A stretch of 47,891 nt of DNA from Sperchopsis tessellata (taxonomy: Eukaryota; Arthropoda; Insecta; Coleoptera; Hydrophilidae): positions 1-47,891 of the forward strand of contig JAWQRN010000035.1 of assembly GCA_033557685.1 (NCBI GenBank), in the 5' to 3' direction. Position numbers and translations under genes: made by a program. The notes below the pieces were generated by a model. That model was not told the DNA's origin and made no database searches. It saw only the letters and a program-made list of their open reading frames with translations. Below are positions 37,864-46,974 of this stretch, one piece after another (the stretch's first letter is position 1; every line of letters starts with the position of its first letter).

Positions 37864-38197
37864 AGTTATGAAACTACTGCTAAATCTCTATGACACTGAG
37901 CGCAACACTAGAATATGCAAACCCACACTCGAATCTACATTAATGAAATCGAGATGCTCGTGAATAGCCCAGAACTGCCTCAATATTTCCAGGATGAACT
38001 TCCGCAGCATATATAAGTCTAGAAGTTAGTAAGTTCAGCAACGAAATTATACCTGATATAAACCGTCATAAATACCGTAATCTATTATTGCTATAAACAC
38101 CTTAATATATTATTCTGTAATAGGAGACTACTCACTTTAAAATAAATACACTTTAAAATTGTTGAATTGTTACTTGTGAACTCGTAAAAACGTTACG
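37864..38197 (+). repeat. 5' long terminal repeat
   Basis: It aligns with 40847-41163 from (T/A)GTTA(C/T)GAAACTACTGCT to TGTGAAC(T/C)(C/A)GTAAAAA. It contains CATATATAAG (38009-38018 region), a plausible TATA box, and AATAAA near 38141, a plausible polyadenylation signal. Ends approach the TGTTAC...GTTACA inverted termini typical of LTRs. Confidence 0.88.
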
Positions 38198-38198
38198 C

Positions 38199-38216
38199 TG
38201 GTGTCAGGTGGGGGGG
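38199..38216 (+). other. Primer-binding site
   Basis: TGGTGTCAGGTGGGGGGG directly follows the 5' LTR. TGG at this point pairs with the CCA end of a tRNA primer, as in most Ty3/gypsy elements. Which tRNA cannot be decided. Confidence 0.65.
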
Positions 38217-38341
38217 TTTAAAAACAATTAACAAATAAAATAAAAATAGCAATAAAAAATGCGTATTAACAGATTGCATTAATCAGTTTGCTAAACAAAA
38301 AAAAATGTGTGTGTAAATCCAATGGAAACTACAATAAGAAA

Positions 38342-39357
38342 ATGTCAGACACAGAAGAGAAAGCAAAAGAGCCAGTGAACATGAATCAAGTTCGAGAACA
38401 TTCAGGAAAAAAATTCTAAACATTTAGAAAGGACACAAGTAGAAAATTCAAAAAGCTTAGAAAACAAACTAGAAGAAAATTCTAGAAAAAGCGAAGACAA
38501 AATAAGACAGAAGCTAGAAGAGAACTCTAGAAGTTTTAAAAGATAACTAAAATGGAAATCCAGAAGTACTGAAGAGAATTCTAAAGCATTTAAAACAAAA
38601 ATAGAACAGAAAATTGAAGAAAATTCTAGAAATTTAAAAAGTAAACTTGAAAAAAATTCGGTGATAACTAAAATAAAAATTAAAAGGTAGAAAAGAAAAT
38701 ACAAGCCCTCAGAGAAGAGTATGGAGCCTTGAAAGGAGACATCAAGAAGTTCGCAAAGAAAACATTCACTACAACGGACAGAGAATAAAGGTGGCCAAAT
38801 TTGATGGAACATCTTCATGGACACTCTGTAAGACACAATTAAAAACGGCTGTTGAGTATAATGGCTGGAATGACATGGGTAAAGTAACTAACCTCACCAT
38901 AGCTTTAAAAGGCCAGGCACTGTATGTCCTGCACAATATTTCTAAGAATAGAAGGAGAAATTTGAAACTGGTATAGGCCCAATAATCATGGTTTGGGGAT
39001 TATCACTTGAAACCCATATACCAAGCCCAACTAATGGTACAGAAACAAAAGGGTGGGGAAACTTTACAAGAATATGCAGCTAACATCGATAGACTAAACA
39101 GACTTAACTACGAAGATCTACAAGAAGATGTTATCTCTGTGATTACGGTGAATATGTTTATTAATGGCCTTATAGGCCCAGAAATTTTACTAGCAGTACA
39201 GAATGGCCCGCAACAAAGTCTATGGAAAGCCTTGAGTCCAGTTCTCAAATTTGAAGTTGTATATAACCGATATACTGGTAAGCACATAAGAGAAGTAAAA
39301 AATGAAGTAGCACCAGCTCAAGAAGCTGAATTGTATGAAGTAAGAACCCATAAGTAG
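38342..39357 (+). pseudogene. gag remnant with repeated-heptad coiled coil
   Basis: Begins at the ATG of 38342 (MSDTEEKAKEPVNM...). From 38400 to 38660 an ENSR/K-x-L-type unit is repeated about eight times with Glu/Lys charge alternation, predicting a long coiled coil. Then follow a capsid-like part (FDGTSSWTLCKTQLKTAVEY, 38800-38860; ALKGQALYVL) and LQEYAANIDRLNRLNY (39064-39111), which matches the gypsy retrotransposon gag pattern including a conserved G-E-T-L-Q-E-Y block. Several stops and frameshifts (for example after 38976) disable it. Confidence 0.75.
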
Positions 39358-39540
39358 AGTTTGAAGAATATAAAATACTACAAGAGTGGAAAGGAGGGCA
39401 CAGTCACAATAATTGACTAGTAAGAATCGAGCCCTCTGAAATGATAGTAAAAATCAGGTACAAAGAAACTAAAAACTGCCAACACTAAGGAACACACATA
39501 TTGCAGAGGACAAAAGACTGCTCCAGAATATGATTCATAC

Positions 39541-39687
39541 AAATGTGTCGTCACTAATGGTAGTACTGAGAAGAGGTACCAGTTCACGATAGGCATAGGA
39601 ACCAATATTTCAGTAGTCAGATCAGATATGGTAAACCGGGAAAAGGTTACAAAATTCCACGTGCGAACAGCTACTGGTACACATTAA
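39541..39687 (+). pseudogene. Aspartyl protease remnant of the LTR element
   Basis: Frame reads YQFTIGIGTNISVVRSDM. The family pattern at this site is hydrophobic-D-T/S-G-A-x-x-S-V-V/I; here the catalytic Asp position is Gly and the following residue Ile, so the protease would be inactive. A cysteine/histidine trace of a nucleocapsid zinc knuckle may sit at 39476-39510 but is interrupted by a stop. Confidence 0.65.
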
Positions 39688-39745
39688 TGAGGGTCTCTAA
39701 GATTACGTGAAGAAATTAAAACCAATATAATTGATTATCTGAAAA

Positions 39746-40135
39746 ATGAATCACCAACAAAAGCAAATAAGTGCTAGATTTGGAGTGTCTCTGGAACTCC
39801 AATTTGATCAGGGAATAAATTTTGATTCAGTATTGTTCCAGGAGACCTGCAAGCTAGTTGGCATAAGGAGGACCCGAACAATGCCTTTAACCCTTAGTCT
39901 GATGGTGGAGCAAATAAATCGAACCATGGGCAGATTCTTATCAAAAGTTGTTTACAGACATCAAAAAGATTGGGACCAATTCCATCTATTTTTGATGGCC
40001 TATCGCTCAGCTATTAATGAAACGACTCAGCAAACTAGAGTGATTATCGGTAGAGATATGAGACTTCTTGGAGACCCAATTTTTGGCAACTGGCCAGATG
40101 AACAGTCATTCGAGTCATTCCTGAAGATTCAGGAA
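39746..40135 (+). pseudogene. Integrase, C-terminal half of catalytic core
   Basis: Residues of the open frame at 39746: FDQG around residue 21 (second catalytic Asp of the D,D-35-E triad), MVEQINRT around residue 55 (catalytic Glu, normally preceded by D-G), then QKDWDQFHLFLMAYRSAINE and IGRDMRLLGDPIF, all diagnostic of Ty3/gypsy integrases. The HHCC finger and first Asp are lost. There is no stop between this domain and the following macrodomain. After P-D-E-Q-S-F-E-S-F, where the integrase C-terminal domain would normally follow, the sequence changes to the macrodomain. Confidence 0.85.
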
Positions 40136-40580
40136 AGCCAAATGGATTTTAAGGTAATGACAGAGCAAAAAGGAGGTCTTTTTGATGTCAGTCAGAAATG
40201 GTCACTGGTACACTGTGTGGCAGATGTTCTGAAAATATCCTGGGGTTTTGCTAAGGAGTTCTGCACGAGATTTCCGGGACTTAATGAACTACAAAGCCAA
40301 GACGAATCCAGTCAGCAAGTACTGCATTTGGGTAATCAAGACAGATTTATTTATTATTTGGTTACAAAGAGGAAGTCTCATATACAACCAACCTACTGAG
40401 ACTTATGATCCTGTCTTCATGCGCTGAAAGTGACTACCCAACAGCAAGATTGCAAGAAATTAGCAATTTTAAGATTTGGGTATGGAGGTATGGACTCGAC
40501 AGAGTTGGAAAGTGGGCCAAAATATGACAGCATTTACCATCAAGAAAAATTCATATCAAGAGCAATGTGGTCTGTTAATT
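40136..40580 (+). pseudogene. OARD1/TARG1-like macrodomain fused to Pol
   Basis: In frame with integrase. Blocks in family order: GGLFDV (equivalent to the K-G-D-L-F strand); SLVHCVAD...SWGFAKEF (ADP-ribose loop, normally G-x-G-I-A); FPGLNEL; FIYYLVTKRKSHIQPTY with the catalytic-type Lys at 40367-40369; two in-frame TGA codons at 40397 and 40406; then KKLAILRFGYGGMD, where the family has P-R-I-G-C-G-L-D, with the Asp at 40493-40495 conserved. OARD1/TARG1 removes ADP-ribose from glutamate side chains and hydrolyses O-acetyl-ADP-ribose, using this Lys and Asp. The order, spacing and two key residues make the assignment strong. Loss of the first strand Asp and the glycine loop, plus the two stops, imply this copy is inactive. 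Confidence 0.85.
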
Positions 40581-40833
40581 CTACTATTATTGAACCTGTG
40601 GAGAAGGAAAAGCGTGTGTCTATCGACATGAACCAACAGCAAGAGAAACTGAGGAAGTCTGTCCATTGAAAGTGACGACATTGTCAATGGCCAGCTTGCA
40701 GCCGGCGCCATATGAAAATCAACAAAAGACGAACATAAATTCCTTGTTTTTGAGAAGGCCAATTCTCAGGGTGTTTGAAATCGTATTTTCATTTCATGCA
40801 TGAGTATCCAGTTGTTACTGATTGGAAAGAATA
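40581..40833 (+). pseudogene. Unassigned C-terminal tail of the Pol-macro frame
   Basis: The same frame stays open to 40669 (EPVEKEKRVSIDMNQQQEKL), then decays. A frame shift gives further codon-like sequence to about 40790. I recognise no domain; it may be the remainder of the element's polyprotein or a spacer. Confidence 0.4.
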
Positions 40834-40846
40834 AAAGAAGGGGCAA
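40834..40846 (+). other. Polypurine tract
   Basis: AAAGAAGGGGCAA ends immediately before the 3' LTR, the expected site for plus-strand priming. Confidence 0.7.
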
Positions 40847-41163
40847 TGTTACGAAACTACTGCTGAATCTCTACACCAATGAGCTCAACACTAGAATATG
40901 CAAACCTGTGCTCGAATCTATAAGAATGATGTCGAAGCGCCAGCGATATCAAACTACACAGAGCTGCAGTATATGTTAGCCGTGGACAGAGTAGTGAAGT
41001 TCTATAGTACTTTGTTCAGTGAAGAAATTATACCAGATGGCATAATCTTATGCTGCTATAAATGCTGTAATTTATTGTTGTATAACAGTAAACTACTCAC
41101 TTTAAATAAGTACCACTTTAAAACAGTTGAATTGTTATTTGTGAACCAGTAAAAAAAGTTCCA
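40847..41163 (+). repeat. 3' long terminal repeat
   Basis: Starts TGTTACGAAACTACTGCTGA directly after the polypurine tract and ends near AAAAAAAGTTCCA. Its alignment with 37864-38197 is clear over the first ~100 and last ~100 bases; the centre is more diverged. The 84-codon open frame inside it is not a gene. Confidence 0.88.
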
Positions 41164-41679
41164 CTGTATTAGGTATCAAAATATCAATTTCCAAATCCTT
41201 ACATTTTTCATTTCTTGAAGTTTTAACATGCCAAAACTATACAGTTCCCTTCTAAAATCTTTCATCCCATCTCCTAATTTTTGAAAAACTTGAATTGAGT
41301 TTTAATCTTATGAAATGAACAATTTTTGGATAATTATTTGATATTAGAAATTTAAAAGCAAAAGCAATATCAACTCAACATTTTTAAATTGCAACGGTGG
41401 TTTTAGGTAACAACTTTCTAAAAAATGAAAATCCAGTAATCTGTTGTTATAAGCGTTTTAAACAAAACTCAGAATAGAATAAAATACAGTCACGTTATAG
41501 ATTTTAATGAAAAAACTATAATATTCTGACAGGAATTATCATAAATTTTATTGAAAACTGGAATTCCACGATTATCCACTGCCCCTAATCCACAAGAGTC
41601 TTTAGTTGAGTGAAAAATACTTTGATTTGGGGTAACCCCTTAAATGAAATCCAAAGTGTTAAATCTGGTGAACTATCAA
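41164..41679. other. Non-coding, start of a possible mariner-type element
   Basis: AT-rich. TTCCACGATTATCCACTGCC at 41562 is a candidate DNA-transposon end because the adjacent block at 41680-41890 has transposase character. Confidence 0.3.
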
Positions 41680-41890
41680 TCGGACCACGACATTTTGGAT
41701 TGTTCGGGTTATTTCAGGCAAGTCAGGAATCACCGTGATAACCTGTATCCTGACAGGTGGATGAGACGTTGTGGCCATATCCAATAGCCTGCTCTTCCAC
41801 CAGATTTGACATCTTTGATTCATTAATTTTTTAAATTAAACCTACTGTTTATCACGTTGCAGATCATCTAACAGATTGTTGAAGAGAACC
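41680..41890 (+). pseudogene. Tc1/mariner-like DDE transposase C-terminal remnant
   Basis: Frame-shifted plus-strand reading gives ...DRWMRRCG..., then P-P-D-L-T-S (41808-41825), F-F and QIVEEN. The order matches R-W-I-G-R-x-G...W-P-P-R-S-P-D-L-T-P-x-D-F-F-L-W-G...L-x-x-R-I-x-x-E of mariner-type insect transposases around and after the last catalytic Asp. It is heavily decayed and the assignment is by motif order only. Confidence 0.45.
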
Positions 41891-43140
41891 GGTTATAAAA
41901 TAAATTGAATACACATAGTAATTTGGTCTGACTGGTCGGTACTCAATCTTTACATGTTTATTTTATATATATTCTTACAATTCCAAAACAATCAGTATGT
42001 GACTAGTTTAATAACTGCTCCGTTAAAAATAGTGATGAAACAAACAACAGAATATGTATGCTGAATTCGTGTTGCACTAGTGCAGTTGTTAATAAATTTG
42101 TATCAATTTGTAACTGACAAGCAAAATACAATAAAATGAAATTTATAATTAAATATTATCCAGATTCTGTTTACACCTGAAGCCAACATCATTTTAGATA
42201 GATATTGGCATATATTAAAGTGAAGTATTATAATATTTTACAATTAGATAAATGTATTTTTCACACTATTTATTTAACTCCAATAAAATGATCACACTTT
42301 TATATAATTAGTTGTTAAAAAAGTAGTTACTACAAATTATGTTTAAAGGGCTGTTAAGGTGCGTTCACACATACACACAGATTCTCTCAAAATCTCAGTT
42401 TGCCTGCCTTTGGCTAATTCTGAAACCAAAGCCCTAATAGCAATCACCGAAACCAAAATACAAAAAATGCTAAAGAGCTGCAAAAAAGGATTATATACTT
42501 GCAAAAATTAAAAATATATGCATATATCACTATATTGAATATGGACCAACGCTTTTCTCAAATAGGTAGGTAGTATTAAAATAGAAAAAATGTTAATTTT
42601 GAACAAGGTGACGCAAATAAATATAGCAAACTCATAGATATTAATATTTTATAACATAGTTTTTTTGTTTTTATAAACAAGTTCCAATTTTTTAGTTATA
42701 TTGTGCATCATTTTGTTAGAACAGGCTACAATTTTTATATGTGGTAAGTTAATTAAACAAAACAAAAAATTTGGATTGTGAATTTAAGATAAACTTAAAT
42801 TTCATGCATACAAAGTTATTCTGATTCATCTATTGAGGGTAAAACAAAATATAGGAAAAGGGCCTTCACCGTGATTCTTACAATGGATCTACATGGCAAG
42901 AGTGCAAACGATAATCACTAATGGTGCACTATAATATTGGACAAGATGAGCAGAATAAGACAGTTAAGACTGTACTTAAAATCTGGCATATCTAAGAATA
43001 ACATGAACTATGAGGAGCACAACTGCGGTGGCAATGGTAGTGTAATTGGATCTGCCACCTGCCTGAGGGGATATATATAAAGATATACTACATACTTGGC
43101 ATTAAAGCTGCATACTAAAATTATGTGGAGGTACACAGGA
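41891..43140. other. AT-rich, no supported gene
   Basis: From about 42840 the sequence becomes less AT-rich and continues so to 43850, suggesting an old insertion, but I cannot name it. Confidence 0.35.
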
Positions 43141-43144
43141 AAGA

Positions 43145-43167
43145 ATATATATATATATATATATATA
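43145..43167. repeat. (AT)n microsatellite
   Basis: About eleven uninterrupted AT units. Confidence 0.95.
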
Positions 43168-43587
43168 CTCTGAAGTTGGAGATCCTGGGACTTATGTCGT
43201 TTGAACTTATAATGCCTAGATACGGATTGATCTGTAAGAGCATTGGTGCCCAGAACAAAAACTCACTACGGAGAAGACTCTACCACTGATAACACAGTGA
43301 AGGCGTGATATCTTGAACGGTGCCGGAACATTACGGAATAGAACCATTACATTATGTGCATATAATGATTAAAAGAACAAAAAGAAAGTTTTCTGCATAA
43401 GAGGATACTGTTGGATTGCAGACAGCTAGTTGGAGGTCCACAACAGGGACCATATGACTGGTAGATAGAGATAGAGAGAGATAGGATTTGTAGACATTTT
43501 AAGAAGACAGCAACATTAAATGAAGGTAAATCCAGGACTTAATTTGTTGAAGATAGAAAAGTCGGCTGAGCACTTATTTGGACTTAT

Positions 43588-43854
43588 TTGGTTGGAGCAC
43601 GGTATACTGGAAGAACCAACCTGAGGATAGAATATGTGATGAACATCAAGAATGTAGCGATTAAAAGATTTGTCAACACGGAGGGCGAAACTTATACAGA
43701 CAGGACTAGAAAACTGTTTACTTTTAACTGGACATGTGATAGTTTAGATAATATATTGAGTGTTAGATATATGAATTTGAAAAATGCTTTAGTGCCTATA
43801 ACACAAAGGATTAATAAGAGTTATAAGACAAAACTTCAAACCAATACATAAAGT
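43588..43854 (+). pseudogene. Unidentified retroelement-like open frame
   Basis: An 87-codon frame (FVNTEGETYTDRTRKLFTF, SVRYMNLKNALVPITQRINK) of balanced composition at the end of a 1-kb less AT-rich block. The Arg/Lys/Thr-rich wording resembles transposon proteins, but I recognise no domain. There are no splice sites of note. It may be a fragment of an ORF from a decayed element. Confidence 0.3.
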
Positions 43855-45815
43855 TCTAATAATAATAAAATAAATAATTTCTTAGAGAGCAACCCTCGAA
43901 AGTTGTAGACGTTAATAACTTGCATTTTGTTATGCCAGTTTCTAGCAAGAGAAAGCCACTGAATGGGTCGGTAAATGTACACAATATGTATTGAAAAAAA
44001 TAATTCAGTCAAACAGAAATAAATCACACTACAAAGTGAAAAAATTGATAGAAAATCAAAACTTAAAAATATTGCTATATAATTGCTTGTTATTTCCTGA
44101 GCTCACCAATGACATTTTTCATTCGCAAATTGCGAACTTGTGATTGGGATTTTCGAGAGTTCTTAGACAGTGCAAGAATAACTTTGTACATAATTTTTAC
44201 AATTTATACCAATTCTATTTTTACAAAAAAATGAAAGGAAAATATTTGTAGCCTAAACAAAAATAAAATATTATAAAAAAAGAAAAAATAAAAACCATAA
44301 ATGTTTTACATAATTTTACTATCAATAAAAAATTCTACATACAATTTGCTAAAAAATAATAATGAATAATTTTAATAAGGTAAATATTTAGATGTGATGA
44401 CCAAAGTTTTATTTTTAACAAGATGATCTCACTACGAGTGTAAAACAGTTAAAATAGCCTATGCACTTATGTGGATGCACATACAGAGATCTAGTCATGT
44501 TGCCTTGAGCTAAAATTAGATACTTGCAATTATAAACCAGTTTCTGTTTATTGTTTACAATAAGAATCTTAAATTGTAGCCTAAACAATTGCCTCAAAAA
44601 TCCACAAAAGTATATTTATGGTATTTACTATTTGACATTCTTGCTTTCATATCATATCATCATATAGCATTTAATTACTATTGAACATTAAAAGTCCTTA
44701 AAGTTTGTTTTTAATATATACTTAATAACAAAAACAAAAATAATCAATTTCTAATGCTCAATCATATATTAAATAATAATTGCCACATATTAAGTAACTA
44801 AACTGAAAGCCAAATTATATAGTCAATGAAACAAAAATCACGTAAATTATTTACCAAAAAATCAAAACGAAAGAATATTACATTACAATTTTACTGCACA
44901 ATATAACTAAATATATAAACTTTTCAGGAAGAAATCATAATAAGCAATATAGTAACAACTGTATGGTATCAAAATAATATTAACAATTAAACAAATGATA
45001 CGTTAAAATATGGACAATAGTAGCAGCATGTATAAAAAACAAAATATAAAATTGCAAAAAGTGCTTACAAAAATACTATAAACATAAATTAAATAAATGA
45101 TAAATATGTATTATGTACTTATATATTATTTACTCATTTAAATAAATGAGAAACTAAGAAGGTTTGGAGGACACTTTTTGTGAATTATAAATAAAGAAAT
45201 ATTTTTCCTCTGTCAAATTATTTGAAGTAATAATGTGTAAATAATAAAACATATGATATACAAAAAAGTAGCCAAAATCGTAAAAACTTGACCACACCTG
45301 ACAAAATCTCATGGGTTTCTGAAGTTTGTCCAGCAGAATTAATTTCAGCAAAAATCATAAAATAAGACTTTCACACAGTGTCCAACTTTCTAATGACCAA
45401 TAAAATTATTCAATATTCTTATTGATATGAACTTGGGTGGTATTTAAATGATCTAAATTTTGTTAGTTGATAAAAAACCAAAAAAAGTAGCAACTCATCA
45501 AAAAAATTTTCTGAACAAGCTTTTTGAATGACAGTGATAAGACAAGTACAGTCAAGTGGAATAATTGGTTTTATGAGTATTTTTCAAAGATTAATTTAAA
45601 TAAGAGCATTCTAAGTAAAAAATAATTATTACAAGATGCCGAAGATATGAATGTCTGCTATGGATATATCTCAGTTATTTTACAACTTACGAAGATGGTT
45701 TCAAATGAGGGTCTTTTATTGAATTTTAAAGCAATGTCATATCAGCTTAGATTTTTTTTATCTTCGCATATTTATAATTTATTCGAAAAACTATATAATT
45801 TTATCTATGCGCAAT
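43855..45815. other. AT-rich, no supported gene
   Basis: Low-complexity A/T sequence with only chance open frames on both strands. I see nothing in it. Confidence 0.4.
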
Positions 45816-46023
45816 ACATATCTTCAGGTTTTCCAGGTTTCCCTTTTTGCCGACGTTTTGTCCACCATTGCAGGGAACATTACCAAGACATGTAGCTCTT
45901 AAAAGTGCTAACTCCAAACTCGGAGCTTTCATAGCAAATTTAACTTGTCTCTTGTAATCGGCAAAAAGAAAAGCCAACACACAGAAAACCTAAAGATATC
46001 TACTGTGGCTGTGGAAGTCTGTA
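45816..46023. mobile_element. Short fold-back element, same family as 36246-36598
   Basis: The left arm contains ATATCTTCAGG, GACGTTTTGTCCACCATTGC and GACATGTAGCTCTTAAAAGT; the right arm contains AAAAAGAAAAGCCAACACAC and AAAGATATCTACTGTGGCTG. The centre is reduced to ~50 bases, so this copy has lost the middle and part of the right arm but keeps the outermost GTGGCTGTGGAAGTC end. Confidence 0.75.
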
Positions 46024-46579
46024 CAGATGTACATTATAACTTAAACGATAATATATTTAATCATTAATCAATAATTTATTTACCAATCAAATGATAATGT
46101 ATAAAACAAATAATCCACTGTTTAATTATGTAACGGATTATCTGATTATTTTAAATTATCGTTTAATCGCAGAAAATCTCAATTATTTTCTACCAATCAA
46201 CAGTAACAGTTGACTATTTCCTCTCATCCCTAATCATAACTTAATTTTACATTTTTGTTTTTTTAAACTTAACATTCTTAAGGTATTTTTACGTGATTAA
46301 ATATTGATGTTGTCCATTTATATTTATTTTCGAGAAACACATGTCAAGTTTTGATTGGTAGGAACCATTTTTCGTTGTACACCATTTTATTCAGATTTAC
46401 AATAGTGCTTAAAAAAAAAACATTTTTTTGAATTTTCCAAAGAAAAATCAAGAAAATGCAATTTTTATATTATTTCATCCAGATCTTGTACCAAATATAT
46501 ATTTCTTGATACTCAATACTTTTTTATAAACTAAGTACATTAGATTGAATGATTTCATTAAAAAATATTAAATTACATA
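46024..46579. other. AT-rich, possible transposon tail
   Basis: 46040-46240 is rich in ATTAATCA/TAATCG-like words and ends AACAGTTGACTATTTCCTCTC, suggesting a decayed DNA-transposon end. No gene. Confidence 0.3.
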
Positions 46580-46974
46580 CAGTATGTCTCAAGCAGTAAG
46601 GGATAACATGGATATTTTTGTTTCTATAACTACCAACTCCACAAGTTTAAATAGGCACCATATTGAATTTTGACGTTTACAAATAGCTTTTATTTTTCTG
46701 AATAATTAATCATGTTAAATATTCTTTTATAAATAATACAGTAACTATAAAAACATAAAAGCTGGTTGAAAATTTCAAAATGGCCCCTTAAATAATTTCG
46801 CAAAACTTGTATATTATTTTTTAAATAAAATGTATTTATTCAGAAAAATATAAGCTAATTGAAAATGTCAAAATTCAATATGCCATACATTTAAAACTGT
46901 GTAATTGGTAGTTGTTATAGAAAAACGATAGCAATATGTTTTCTCTGTTAAAGAGATTATAAAAAACACACCTG
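46580..46974. mobile_element. MITE with ~105-base imperfect terminal inverted repeats
   Basis: The left arm (46599-46700) and right arm (46841-46946) are inverted copies at roughly three-quarters identity, for example CATATTGAATTTTGAC at 46659 against GTCAAAATTCAATATG at 46867. Outer ends approach CAG...CTG (46580 and 46974). No coding potential. Confidence 0.7.

Larger units (their letters stand above)
37864..41163 (+). mobile_element. Ty3/gypsy-type LTR retrotransposon with macrodomain
   Basis: A 3.3-kb decayed element with 5' LTR (37864-38197), primer-binding site, gag, protease remnant, integrase C-terminal half, macrodomain, polypurine tract and 3' LTR (40847-41163). The reverse transcriptase and RNase H are deleted between about 39690 and 39746. 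Gag, protease and integrase order identifies Ty3/gypsy rather than Ty1/copia, where integrase precedes RT. The two LTRs differ at many positions, so the insertion is old. A 4-5 base target duplication is not evident. The macrodomain between integrase and the 3' LTR is unusual. Confidence 0.9.

Noticed and set aside
38402..38836. 144-codon minus-strand frame rich in Leu/Phe/Ser
   Set aside because: It is the antisense of the repeated gag coiled-coil sequence; the regular F-S-S pattern mirrors the ENSR/K repeat.
40898..41152. 84-codon plus-strand frame
   Set aside because: Lies wholly inside the 3' LTR; the 5' LTR counterpart is not open.
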